Part shown: in pieces, positions 1 to 6,524 of the stretch | Layout: every line of letters starts with the position of its first letter | Numbering within the stretch: position 1 is the first letter of the stretch | NCBI GenBank assembly: GCA_938041615.1 | Contig: CALISV010000220.1 | Coordinates: forward strand, 1-7,258 | Direction of reading: 5' to 3' | Source: an uncultured Campylobacter sp. | GTDB lineage: Bacteria > Campylobacterota > Campylobacteria > Campylobacterales > Campylobacteraceae | DNA length: 7,258 nucleotides | Program-made: the position numbers and the translations under genes | The notes under the pieces: generated by a model | Told to the model about the DNA's origin: nothing | The model's database searches: none | What the model saw: the letters and a program-made list of their open reading frames with translations, nothing else

Positions 1-164
1 TTACGCTCAAAACGTATCCAAATTTAAACTATAGGCACGTAAAATTAGTATTTGTTTGTGGTCAAATTTGAGCCCAGACAAGGCATCGCGAGTGCTGAAT
101 AAATTTTACGACGGCTTCTAAAACGGTAGATAAATTTTAGAAATTAAGGAGTAAATTTAAAGAG
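1..164. other. Noncoding left edge
   Basis: I see no gene here. Open frames on both strands are interrupted within a few codons. The stretch holds several AAATTT words (near 20, 64, 102, 132 and 153). The one at 64-75 continues as AAATTTGAGCCC, which is the same sequence as the left arm of the petC terminator at 165-176. An AAGGAG at 146-151 resembles a ribosome binding site on the plus strand, but no start codon follows it at a useful distance. Confidence 0.6.
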
Positions 165-194
165 AAATTTGAGCCCGGAGTCGGGCTCAAATTT
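165..194 (-). terminator. Rho-independent terminator of petABC
   Basis: A perfect 13-bp inverted repeat with arms AAATTTGAGCCCG (165-177) and CGGGCTCAAATTT (182-194) encloses a 4-nt loop. The right arm touches the last base of the petC stop codon (194-196). Read on the minus strand, the stem is GC-rich near the loop and ends in AAAUUU followed by a U-rich stretch (CUCUUUAAAUUU), the layout of an intrinsic terminator. Because AAATTT is self-complementary, the hairpin could also act on plus-strand transcripts. Confidence 0.75.
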
Positions 195-1222
195 TAGTGT
201 AGGTCAGACCAGACTTTGCGTTTCCAAAGCCATCCGAATATACCGAAAATCAAGAAGTAGATCATCGCATTTATGCCTAGGCTTTCGCGCTCGGCTTTTT
301 TAGCGTCGCCCGCTTTTGCCATATAGGCTACGACTTTGTCCTCGCTAGCTTTATTTAGACCTACGCGAGGCATCGAGGTGCCCGGTAGCATTTTTTGCGT
401 ATCGTTTATAAATTTATGCAGATAATCATCGCCTTTTGAGCGGATCATCATCGATAAATCAGGAGGGTTTGAGCCCATGTAGGCAGCCAAATTTACGCGG
501 TTAGTTAGAACGTATTTGTTTTCGTATTTCATATCGTGGCATCTCTGGCACGCGTCGCGAAATACCTTCTCGTCGCTGATTTCTTTAGGCGCGATAGACT
601 TTAGATACGCGACTATATCAGCGATCTCGGCATTTGGATCCTCTCCGCCGGCTCCGAAAAACGGAGGCATCGGATAAGGATGCTCGTCGTTAAATTTATG
701 CGTTAGTTTTAGCGCCTTGGTCGGATCTTTGATAAGGGCTGCCAAGAAATGCTCGTCGTATATCGCTCCCGCGCTGCTAAGATCGGGCGGCACTACGCCG
801 TACGCTTCGCTAAGTTCAGCAGCGCTCATAGCTGTCGGCATACCCGCAGCCTCGACTCCGTGACAGCCTGCGCAGCCAGCATTTGCAAAGGTTTCTGCGC
901 CTTTAGTCGCGTCGCCTTTGGCTAAATTTATAGCCTTTATATCGTTCCAAAACGCGGTGTAGTCTTCGAGAGATTTTTGTGCCTCTTCGAGATCTTTTTG
1001 TGCTCCGGCGACTTTTTTCTCGTCATTCAGAGCTTTTGTCGCATCAAGGGCTTTTTGTCTAGCTTCTACTACGGATTTGGCTTGATTTATATCCTCGGCG
1101 CCAAAGTCGTAATCGGCCGCGCCGACGTGCGGATGCATGACGTTATGCGCGTAAGGCTCTATACCCCAGTATGTTACGCCGGTTAAAATAACTACGATTA
1201 TGAAAATTTTTAACTCTCTCAT
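194..1222 (-). CDS. petC: Di-heme cytochrome c subunit of cytochrome bc1 complex
   Basis: This 342-residue protein is the cytochrome c subunit of quinol:cytochrome c oxidoreductase. It takes electrons from the Rieske protein and passes them to periplasmic cytochrome c. Two heme c motifs are visible, CAGCH (117-121) and CQRCH (225-229). Each is followed by a plausible axial methionine: M185 in PYPMPPFF and M284 in TSMPRVG. The protein is therefore di-heme, as known for epsilonproteobacterial bc1 complexes, and unlike mono-heme mitochondrial cytochrome c1. An N-terminal hydrophobic segment (5-20) and a C-terminal one (319-333, followed by WKRK) would anchor it with the hemes in the periplasm. 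Residues about 45-92 are rich in A, K, E, D and Q and look like a helical coiled coil before the first heme domain. The ATG overlaps the petB stop by four bases (ATGA), and a GGAG lies seven bases upstream inside petB, so the two are translationally coupled. It is the last gene of the operon. Confidence 0.97.
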   Translation of the reverse strand: MRELKIFIIVVILTGVTYWGIEPYAHNVMHPHVGAADYDFGAEDINQAKSVVEARQKALDATKALNDEKKVAGAQKDLEEAQKSLEDYTAFWNDIKAINLAKGDATKGAETFANAGCAGCHGVEAAGMPTAMSAAELSEAYGVVPPDLSSAGAIYDEHFLAALIKDPTKALKLTHKFNDEHPYPMPPFFGAGGEDPNAEIADIVAYLKSIAPKEISDEKVFRDACQRCHDMKYENKYVLTNRVNLAAYMGSNPPDLSMMIRSKGDDYLHKFINDTQKMLPGTSMPRVGLNKASEDKVVAYMAKAGDAKKAERESLGINAMIYFLIFGIFGWLWKRKVWSDLH

Positions 1223-2481
1223 TTTACCGCTCCTTTTTTCTCAAGAGTCGTTATGATAGGTAAAACGACAAAAAGCAGAACGAAAAACGTAATGGTCGAG
1301 TAAAATCCTATCCATGAGTTTGAAATACCAAGCGTCACGCCGTCGGCAGGTAGCTTACCGAAGATCGTAAGCACGATCATATCAACCACTAGCAACCAGA
1401 ACCATACGAAAAAGCCTTTTCTCTCGTGAGCCGGAGCCACGACGTCGCTTCTGTCGTAAAGCGGCATGAAAAATAGAGCTACGCCTGCGATCGCAAACGC
1501 GATAAGGCCGATGTTGTAAGCTTTAAAGCCGAAAATGTCGAAGAAAAATCCGCGTAAAATCTCGTACTGCCACAAGAAGTACCACTCAGGATAGATGTGC
1601 GGAGGCGTTTTTAGCGGGTTGCCCGGCTCGAAATTTATCGGATCCATCGCAAAGTTGAAATGGAAACAGACTAAATAGAAAAAGAAAATCATAAAAAAGC
1701 CGATGTACATAAAGTCTTTTGCCAAAAATCCCGGCCAAAACGGAATAACTTTCGCGTTTTTCGTATCGCCGCTTAGATATTTTTCAGCCTCGATATCAAA
1801 GTCTATCTCTTCGCCCGTTTCGTTATTTACGTGCGGGACGCGAAGGGTGTAAAAGTGTATCGCGACGACTGCTATAAGCACGATCGGTAGCAAGCATACG
1901 TGAAGCATGAAAAATCTCGTCAAAGTCGGATCGCTAACGGCGTAGTCGCCTCTGATCCACTCGACCACCGCATCGCCGATAACCGGGATGCCGCCGAATA
2001 AATTCGTGATAACCATCGCCGCCCAGTAGCTCATCTGACCCCAAGGTAGCATATATCCGCTAAAAGCCTCAGCGGAAAACAGGATGAAAAGCAGCATGCC
2101 GCTGACCCAAATCATCTCGCGACCTTTTTTATAAGAGCCGTAGTAGATCGCCGTAAAGGTGTGTATGTAGATGATTAAAAATACGACCGAAGCCGCAACC
2201 GCATGTATGTGACGCCATAGCCAGCCGTACTCGACCTCTTTCATTATGGTAAAATTTACGCTATCAAAGGCTAAATTTATATCCGGTTTATAGTACATAA
2301 CTAGCATAAATCCGGTAAAAATAAGCAACGCAAAAAGCGTCGTGAGTATAACGCCCATCGCCCAGAGGAAATTTATATTTTTCGGTATCCAGTATTCGCT
2401 GACGAGGACTTTCATTAGCTTGTTTAGGGCGATCCTTTGATCCAGCCAGTCTAAAACGCCCGTTGATTTTCTGATGTGCAT
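1219..2481 (-). CDS. petB: Cytochrome b subunit of cytochrome bc1 complex
   Basis: This 420-residue, eight-helix membrane protein carries the two b hemes and both quinone sites of the bc1 complex. Heme ligands are visible as H93 and H107 in helix B, and H194 and H209 in helix D. The Qo-site signature PEWY is at 298-301, and GYMLPWGQMSYWA (142-154) matches the conserved stretch after helix C. The second histidine pair is 15 apart, leaving 14 residues between, as in cytochrome b6; mitochondrial cytochrome b has 13. The chain is full length and not split into b6 and subunit IV. An acidic loop (about 221-242) follows helix D. The ATG is preceded by AAGGAGG, which begins inside the petA stop (TAAGGAGG), 10 bases away. 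The last codons supply the ribosome binding site for petC. Confidence 0.98.
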   Translation of the reverse strand: MHIRKSTGVLDWLDQRIALNKLMKVLVSEYWIPKNINFLWAMGVILTTLFALLIFTGFMLVMYYKPDINLAFDSVNFTIMKEVEYGWLWRHIHAVAASVVFLIIYIHTFTAIYYGSYKKGREMIWVSGMLLFILFSAEAFSGYMLPWGQMSYWAAMVITNLFGGIPVIGDAVVEWIRGDYAVSDPTLTRFFMLHVCLLPIVLIAVVAIHFYTLRVPHVNNETGEEIDFDIEAEKYLSGDTKNAKVIPFWPGFLAKDFMYIGFFMIFFFYLVCFHFNFAMDPINFEPGNPLKTPPHIYPEWYFLWQYEILRGFFFDIFGFKAYNIGLIAFAIAGVALFFMPLYDRSDVVAPAHERKGFFVWFWLLVVDMIVLTIFGKLPADGVTLGISNSWIGFYSTITFFVLLFVVLPIITTLEKKGAVK

Positions 2482-2491
2482 TTTTCCCTCC

Positions 2492-2995
2492 TTACGCTTG
2501 AGCCGCTAGTTTTTCGTATTCGGGGCTGGTTTCGCCCAGAACGAGTTTCGTACCGTCTATCTTAAACGGCGGTATGTCTAGCGGTCGAGGAGGAGGGCCG
2601 AAGGTATTTACGCCGTCTGCGTTGAATTCGCCTCCGTGACAGGCGCAAACGAAAACTTGTTTGCCAGGTTTCCACTCGGGAATACAGCCAAGATGCGTAC
2701 AAAGCCCGATCGCGACCATATATCTAGCGCCATCTACTACGATATCGCGCTTGTCGTTAGGCGCCATCGAAGCGTCCTTTTTTAGAACAAATATCGGCTT
2801 TTTACGCCACTCGATCTGGCGCATCTCGCCGTCTTTCATTGGGCTAAGATCTACAGTCGTAAATCCGGCCGCCTTTACGCTAGGAAGCGGGTCCCAGGTC
2901 TTTTTAACGGCTACGAGAGTCGCTGCGCCGCCGACTGCGGCTACCGCGCCAAACGCTAGACCGATAAAATCTCGTCTTTCTTGTTTTACGGACAT
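2492..2995 (-). CDS. petA: Rieske iron-sulfur subunit of cytochrome bc1 complex
   Basis: This 167-residue protein carries the [2Fe-2S] cluster that accepts the first electron from quinol at the Qo site and swings to the cytochrome c subunit. Both Rieske boxes are intact: CTHLGC (99-104) and CACHGG (117-122). C99, H101, C117 and H120 are the expected cluster ligands, and C104 and C119 the expected disulfide. The N-terminus has a twin-arginine signal-anchor (RRDFIG at 7-12, then an alanine- and glycine-rich hydrophobic stretch to about 30). This fits Tat export of a folded cluster protein that stays membrane-bound. FGPPPRPL (132-139) is the conserved proline loop. AGGA lies five bases before the ATG. 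It is the first gene of petABC, with a good -10 box about 40 bases upstream. Confidence 0.98.
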   Translation of the reverse strand: MSVKQERRDFIGLAFGAVAAVGGAATLVAVKKTWDPLPSVKAAGFTTVDLSPMKDGEMRQIEWRKKPIFVLKKDASMAPNDKRDIVVDGARYMVAIGLCTHLGCIPEWKPGKQVFVCACHGGEFNADGVNTFGPPPRPLDIPPFKIDGTKLVLGETSPEYEKLAAQA

Positions 2996-3031
2996 TACTT
3001 TCCTTTCAACGGTTTTTGAAGAATAATCGAG

Positions 3032-3037
3032 ATTATA
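3032..3037 (-). promoter_or_regulatory. Candidate petABC promoter -10 box
   Basis: On the minus strand this is a perfect TATAAT, preceded by an AT-rich, T-tract stretch instead of a clear -35 box, as is usual for Campylobacter sigma-70 promoters. Transcription would start near 3025, leaving an untranslated leader of about 30 bases before petA. The assignment rests on sequence and position only. Confidence 0.55.
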
Positions 3038-3070
3038 CTCTTATGAAAATTAAACTTTTATTTTTCTAGC

Positions 3071-3096
3071 AAATAGTTTAAATATTTAAACTATTT
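3071..3096. promoter_or_regulatory. Perfect 26-bp palindrome upstream of petA
   Basis: The two arms are AAATAGTTTAAAT and its exact reverse complement, with no spacer. It is about 35 bp upstream of the petA -10 box, centred roughly at -60 from the predicted start, which suits a dimeric activator or another DNA-binding regulator. It is all A and T apart from one G and one C, so a chance or cruciform origin is possible. No known operator is recognised. Confidence 0.4.
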
Positions 3097-3335
3097 TTAA
3101 ATCATTATTTACTATTTCGTATTTTAAGGCTTTCGGGAGTAAAATTTGAGTGTAAATTTGGTTTAGTCGGTTAAATTTGACGGCTTATAAGCAGACGTAA
3201 ATTTAAATTATATTTTAGTTTGCGCGTTTTAACCGCACCGTAAAATTTGACGCCGATCGGCTTTAAATTTACGCCGTCAAATTTGACGTTTTTGGCGAGC
3301 AATGTTTGGTTAAATTTGATTTTAAAGGAGAATTT
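3097..3335. other. Intergenic region upstream of VOC gene with AAATTTGACG repeats
   Basis: No gene is supported here. The decamer AAATTTGACG occurs in direct orientation at 3173-3182, 3243-3252 and 3279-3288, and inverted at 3275-3284, making a 14-bp palindrome at 3275-3288. The copies at 3173-3184 and 3273-3284 form a perfect 12-bp inverted pair. A weak -10-like TATATT (3209-3214) could start the VOC transcript, giving a leader of about 115 bases with several alternative hairpins, one centred on GCCGATCGGC (3252-3261). Whether that leader regulates anything is not known. Confidence 0.45.
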
Positions 3336-3716
3336 ATGCGTATCGCTTCGATCGATCATATCGTTTTAACGGTTGCTGATTTACAACGGACGCTTGATTT
3401 TTACGTGCGCGTGCTGGGTATGCGCAAGATTGATTTTTCAAACGGACGCAAAGCCGTGGCCTTTGGCTTGCAAAAGATAAATTTGCACGTAAAAGGCGAG
3501 GAAATTTTGCCAAACGCCATGAATGCAAACGTCGGAACGGCCGATATTTGCTTGATTGCCGATACGCCGCTTGAGCTAGTTTTAGAGGAGCTAGAGGTTG
3601 CCGGTATCACCGTAGAGCAGGGCATCGTGCCGCGAACCGGCGCGCTTGGAGGGATAAGCTCGATCTACGTGCGCGATCCGGACGGAAATTTGATAGAGAT
3701 TAGTAGATACGTTTAA
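3336..3716 (+). CDS. VOC family (GLOD5-like glyoxalase-fold) protein
   Basis: This is a single-domain, 126-residue protein of the vicinal oxygen chelate fold, probably a cytoplasmic homodimer. The opening IDHIVLTVADLQRTLDFYV, the middle QKINLHVKG, the PRTGALGG stretch near 100-106 and the end DPDGNLIEIS match the GLOD5-like subgroup as I remember it. Likely metal ligands are H8 and E121, with H51 in the usual third position. The substrate cannot be read from the sequence; relatives include glyoxalase I, dioxygenases and fosfomycin-resistance enzymes, and it should not be called lactoylglutathione lyase. The ATG is chosen because AAAGGAG lies five bases upstream (3324-3330); an in-frame TTG at 3306 would put that site inside the gene. 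It stands alone on the plus strand, divergent from petA and convergent with mnmG. Its stop codon is embedded in a TTTAAATTTGACG word. Confidence 0.9.
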   Translation: MRIASIDHIVLTVADLQRTLDFYVRVLGMRKIDFSNGRKAVAFGLQKINLHVKGEEILPNAMNANVGTADICLIADTPLELVLEELEVAGITVEQGIVPRTGALGGISSIYVRDPDGNLIEISRYV

Positions 3717-3731
3717 ATTTGACGGGTTTGG

Positions 3732-3782
3732 AAATTTAACGCCAAAGAAGCGAAGCGTTAAATTTAACCTCAAATTTAACGC
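3732..3782. terminator. Three-armed inverted repeat between convergent genes
   Basis: AAATTTAACGC occurs at 3732-3742 and 3772-3782, and its exact reverse complement GCGTTAAATTT lies between them at 3755-3765. The middle arm can pair with either neighbour, giving two mutually exclusive 11-bp stems with loops of 12 and 6 nt. On the minus strand the tighter hairpin is followed by UUCGCUUCUUU, so it is the better candidate for the mnmG terminator. The left hairpin could serve the VOC gene, although its plus-strand tail has little U. The role as a bidirectional terminator is inferred from position. Confidence 0.5.
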
Positions 3783-3813
3783 CCGCCCTTGCTAAATAGT
3801 GTTTTGTCGCGAT

Positions 3814-5679
3814 TTACTGCGACTCCCTCGCGTTCATCTTTATATAGATGTGCAAAATATCTATCGCCGCAGGCGTCACGCCGCTGATCTCGCTAGCCGC
3901 AAAGAGCGTCGGCGGGGCAAATCTCTCGAGCTTTTCGACCACTTCGTTGCTAAGCCCGCTGATACCGCGGAAGCTAAAGCCCTCGGGGATTTTCACGCTC
4001 ATCATATCTTTCATGCGGTCGATCTGCTTTTTTTGCTCGGCGATGTAGTGCTGGTATTTGGCTTCGGTTAAAATTTGCTCCAAGCTAGCTTCGTCGAGCG
4101 CCTCGAAAAACGGATCTAGCTTGCGCAGCTTTTCGCTCGTGAAGCTTTTTCTGGCGACGATTTTTTGCAGGGTCAAATTTTGGCTGATTATCTCCTCGTC
4201 TAGGCTGGCTAAAAGCTCCAAATTTCGCTTCGTCGGCGTGATCTCGGTGCCGTTTAGCAGCTCTAGCCCGCGAGTCAAATTTGACCTTATGGCTTCTATT
4301 TTCTCAAACGTCGCTTCGTCTAGCAAGCCAAGCTCGCGGCCGTATCCTCCCAGGCGCAGCACGGCGTTATCCTCGCGCAAAAGCAGCCTGTATTCGGCGC
4401 GGGAGGTAAACATACGGTAGGGCTCCTTCGTGCCTTTAGTCACTAGATCGTCGATGAGAACGCCGATGTAGGCCTCGTCGCGGCGCAGGACGAACGGCTC
4501 TTTGCCATCAAGCGCAAGCGCTGCGTTTATGCCCGCCATCAGCCCCTGCGCGCCCGCCTCCTCGTAGCCCGTGGTGCCGTTGATCTGGCCCGCGAGATAA
4601 AGTCCGCGCGCCTTTTTGGTCTCTAGCGTGTGTTTTAGCTCGGTGGGTTGGACGTAGTCGTACTCGATCGCGTAGCCGTGGCGCACGATGCGCGCGTTTT
4701 CAAAGCCCTTGACCGAGCGCAGCATCGCGACCTGTACTTCATACGGCAGGCTCGTAGAAAAGCCGTTGATGTAATACTCCGTGGCCTCTAGCGTCTGCGG
4801 CTCGACGAAAAGATGGTGTCTGTCGCGGTCGCCGAATCTATTTATCTTATCCTCGATGCTCGGGCAGTAGCGCGGACCCACGCCCTCTATCTGGCCCGTA
4901 AATAGCGGCGCTTTGTCGAAATTTGAGCGGATGATGTCGTGCGTGGTCTCGTTCGTGTAGGCGATGTAGCAGGGCAGCTGCGTAGGCGCAAAGTCTCGCG
5001 TGCGGAAGCTAAAGGGGCTCGGATCCTCGTCGCCGCCTTGGATCTCAAGCACGCTAAAGTCGATGCTTTTAGCGTCCACGCGCGGGCAGGTGCCGGTCTT
5101 TAGCCGGCCGACTTCTAGACCTAGTTCGCGCAGGCTATCGCTTAGATTTTTAGCGCTTAGCTCGCCCACGCGGCCGGCTTCTAGTTTGTTAAATCCGACG
5201 TGAATTAGCCCGTTTAAAAACGTGCCCGTCGTGATGATGAGCTTGCTGGTTTTATACTCGTTGCCTAGGTGGGTTTTCACGCCCGTGATCTCGCCGTCCG
5301 AGCTTAAAATTTGCGTCGCGATCTCTTGGCTGATTTCAAGATTTGGCGTATTTAGCAGTAAATTTCGCATATAGATGCGGTAGCGGTCCATATCGATCTG
5401 AGCGCGGCTACCTCGCACGGCCGGCCCCTTGCTCTCGTTTAGCACGCGAAACTGTATGCCCACAGCATCGGTCGTTAGCCCCATCTGCCCGCCTAGAGCG
5501 TCGATCTCTTTTACGAGGTGGCCTTTTGCTAGGCCCCCTATTGCGGGGTTGCAGCTGGCGGCGCCGATTTGCTCGGCTAGGATTGTGATTAGCAGTGTTT
5601 TTTTGCCCATTCTTGCGGCGGCGAGGCTGGCTTCGATGCCCGCGTGACCGCCTCCGACGACGATAATATCATAGTTCAT
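3814..5679 (-). CDS. mnmG: tRNA uridine-5-carboxymethylaminomethyl modification enzyme MnmG
   Basis: MnmG (GidA) is the FAD-dependent partner of the GTPase MnmE. Together they install the carboxymethylaminomethyl group on wobble U34 of tRNAs reading NNA and NNG codons, using methylenetetrahydrofolate. The FAD-binding GGGHAG is at 9-14. CNPAIGG (43-49) holds one conserved cysteine, and [11 protein letters not shown] (268-278) is the GidA signature with the second (C272). [17 protein letters not shown] (363-379) is the second signature. The C-terminal helical domain for MnmE and tRNA contact is complete. I chose the ATG at 5679 (621 residues), because [10 protein letters not shown] matches where the family normally begins. 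A TTG two codons upstream (5685) would give 623 residues and sits closer to the AAGGA site, so the start is not fully settled. The gene is GC-richer than its surroundings but shows no sign of recent transfer. Nothing is co-transcribed downstream. Confidence 0.97.
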   Translation of the reverse strand: MNYDIIVVGGGHAGIEASLAAARMGKKTLLITILAEQIGAASCNPAIGGLAKGHLVKEIDALGGQMGLTTDAVGIQFRVLNESKGPAVRGSRAQIDMDRYRIYMRNLLLNTPNLEISQEIATQILSSDGEITGVKTHLGNEYKTSKLIITTGTFLNGLIHVGFNKLEAGRVGELSAKNLSDSLRELGLEVGRLKTGTCPRVDAKSIDFSVLEIQGGDEDPSPFSFRTRDFAPTQLPCYIAYTNETTHDIIRSNFDKAPLFTGQIEGVGPRYCPSIEDKINRFGDRDRHHLFVEPQTLEATEYYINGFSTSLPYEVQVAMLRSVKGFENARIVRHGYAIEYDYVQPTELKHTLETKKARGLYLAGQINGTTGYEEAGAQGLMAGINAALALDGKEPFVLRRDEAYIGVLIDDLVTKGTKEPYRMFTSRAEYRLLLREDNAVLRLGGYGRELGLLDEATFEKIEAIRSNLTRGLELLNGTEITPTKRNLELLASLDEEIISQNLTLQKIVARKSFTSEKLRKLDPFFEALDEASLEQILTEAKYQHYIAEQKKQIDRMKDMMSVKIPEGFSFRGISGLSNEVVEKLERFAPPTLFAASEISGVTPAAIDILHIYIKMNARESQ

Positions 5680-5710
5680 ATTCAAATTTTCCTTGTCCTT
5701 AAAATTCGCG

Positions 5711-5716
5711 ATTCTA
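5711..5716 (-). promoter_or_regulatory. Candidate mnmG promoter -10 box
   Basis: The minus strand reads TAGAAT, preceded by a run of six T and further T-rich DNA, as in Campylobacter sigma-70 promoters without a -35 box. It is about 31 bases from the mnmG ATG, leaving a leader of about 25 bases that contains two AAGGA-like sites. On the plus strand a TAAAAT (5729-5734) a few bases away could drive the short frame at 5755, so this would be a compact divergent promoter region. Confidence 0.4.
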
Positions 5717-5754
5717 TCAAAAAACAGATAAAATATACAAAAATTTAAGGAAAG

Positions 5755-5889
5755 ATGGCGAGGAAATTTGGCTTAAATTTAACTCTCTTTGCCGTAGTCT
5801 CAGCGAGCTGCGGTTGCTCAAAATTTACCTTCCACCCCTCTTTTAAATTCAAATTTAATCCTCCAAATTATAAAATTCTCCACATTTAA
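5755..5889 (+). CDS. Possible small exported peptide, 44 residues
   Basis: An ATG preceded by AAGGA three bases upstream opens a 44-residue frame ending in TAA at 5887-5889. The N-terminus [19 protein letters not shown] has a basic start, a hydrophobic core and then the cysteines of SCGCS, resembling a weak signal or lipoprotein peptide. The lipobox is not canonical, because serine occupies the -3 position. The second half ([15 protein letters not shown]) is largely what the AAATTT words of this intergenic DNA encode by chance, which argues against a real protein. A TAAAAT box lies about 20 bases before the start. I recognise no family. It could instead be part of the leader of the broken gene that follows. 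Confidence 0.28.
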   Translation: MARKFGLNLTLFAVVSASCGCSKFTFHPSFKFKFNPPNYKILHI

Positions 5890-5904
5890 TCCATCGGAAA
5901 AATC

Positions 5905-6168
5905 ATGAAAAAGCTTATTTTTTGTATTGTTTTGGTTTCAGCGTTTGTCGGCGCTTTTGATTTGGCTATGGCTAAAGAAGCTAAATTTGAGCCTATAAAT
6001 TCGCCGCAAGCCTTGCTGGAGTTTATCAAAGACGGGCAGGAAAAGGGCTATTTCCCGCAAAAAATCGTGCAGTTTTTGGGCGAGCCTAGGATTATGCAGG
6101 CTATTTATAGATTGCAAGACGTGGATTTTGATTTTTGCCGAGGTTGCGACCTGACAAAACGGGGCTGA
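5905..6168 (+). pseudogene. N-terminal piece of a broken exported protein
   Basis: This 87-residue frame begins with a clear Sec signal peptide: MKKLIFCIVLVSAFVGAF, with likely cleavage after LAMA at about residue 23. The mature part begins KEAKFEPINSPQALLEF and contains a CRGC pair shortly before the premature stop. The start codon has only a weak GGAAA upstream (5896-5900). The frame ends at 6168, but the neighbouring frame opens at 6155 and continues with GADYGRGAKIF. Removing one A from the AAAA at 6156-6159 joins the two pieces smoothly, as DLTNGADYGRG. I therefore read it as the front of a longer gene that has lost its frame. I recognise no named family in this N-terminal part. A genuinely separate 87-residue periplasmic protein is the alternative. 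Confidence 0.6.
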
Positions 6169-6524
6169 TTACGGCCGCGGCGCTAAGATATTTATGACGG
6201 CGCAGGACAAAAACGAGACCATAAAACCGATCTCCGAAAACGCGGCATTTATCCTAGGGGGCGGCAACGATGAGGTTAAATTTTCGCCCGCGGATTTAAA
6301 TGTTTATTATCTAGGCAGCGGAGACGACAGGGCTGAAAAAAGCATGGGCGCGGGCATTTTTATATTTGAAACGGGCTGGGGGCGCGACGAGATCTTGCTG
6401 TCTCCCGAAGAGCTGCACACTGTCATCGATACGGGCAAGATCGTGGACTACGACGGTAGCTATCCTTATAGGTTTAGATCGTTTTTCGTGTTTGGCAATG
6501 GCATAAAGAGCGAGGATATGCGCT
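6155..6524 (+). pseudogene. C-terminal piece with degenerate RTX-like calcium-binding motifs
   Basis: This is the likely continuation of the 5905 gene in the next frame; its first ATG is at 6194 and the frame stays open to 6631. Visible elements are LGGGNDEVKF (from 6254) and LGSGDDRAEK (from 6311), two imperfect RTX-type nonapeptides. They are followed by IFIFETGWGRDEI and later FFVFGNGIKSEDMRW, which resemble the segments that commonly follow RTX repeats (TYVF..GDG.DTI and F..GI...DL.W). With only two degenerate repeats, calcium binding is uncertain, and the assignment is by resemblance. After about 6524 this frame turns into arginine-rich nonsense (RRGRAKG), because the neighbouring frame there encodes a Sel1 repeat. 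The 145-residue frame 6194-6631 should therefore not be taken as one intact protein. Confidence 0.5.

Noticed and set aside
2661..3026. Plus-strand frame of 121 codons over petA
   Set aside because: It is a shadow of petA, whose Rieske boxes and Tat signal are unambiguous.
3306..3335. Upstream TTG start for the VOC gene
   Set aside because: It would place the AAAGGAG site inside the coding region and add ten residues not seen at the start of this fold.
3097..3335. CRISPR-like or tandem-repeat array made of AAATTTGA words
   Set aside because: Unit length is only about 8-12 bases, spacing is irregular and orientation is mixed, so it is not an array.
3171..3359. Minus-strand frame of 62 codons upstream of the VOC gene
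   Set aside because: Its sequence (repeated KFD, KFN and LKY peptides) is just translated AAATTTGAC repeats, and it overlaps the VOC ribosome-binding site and start.
4058..4420. Plus-strand serine-rich frame inside mnmG
   Set aside because: It is antisense to a highly conserved gene, and the serine-rich composition is typical of a reverse-frame shadow.
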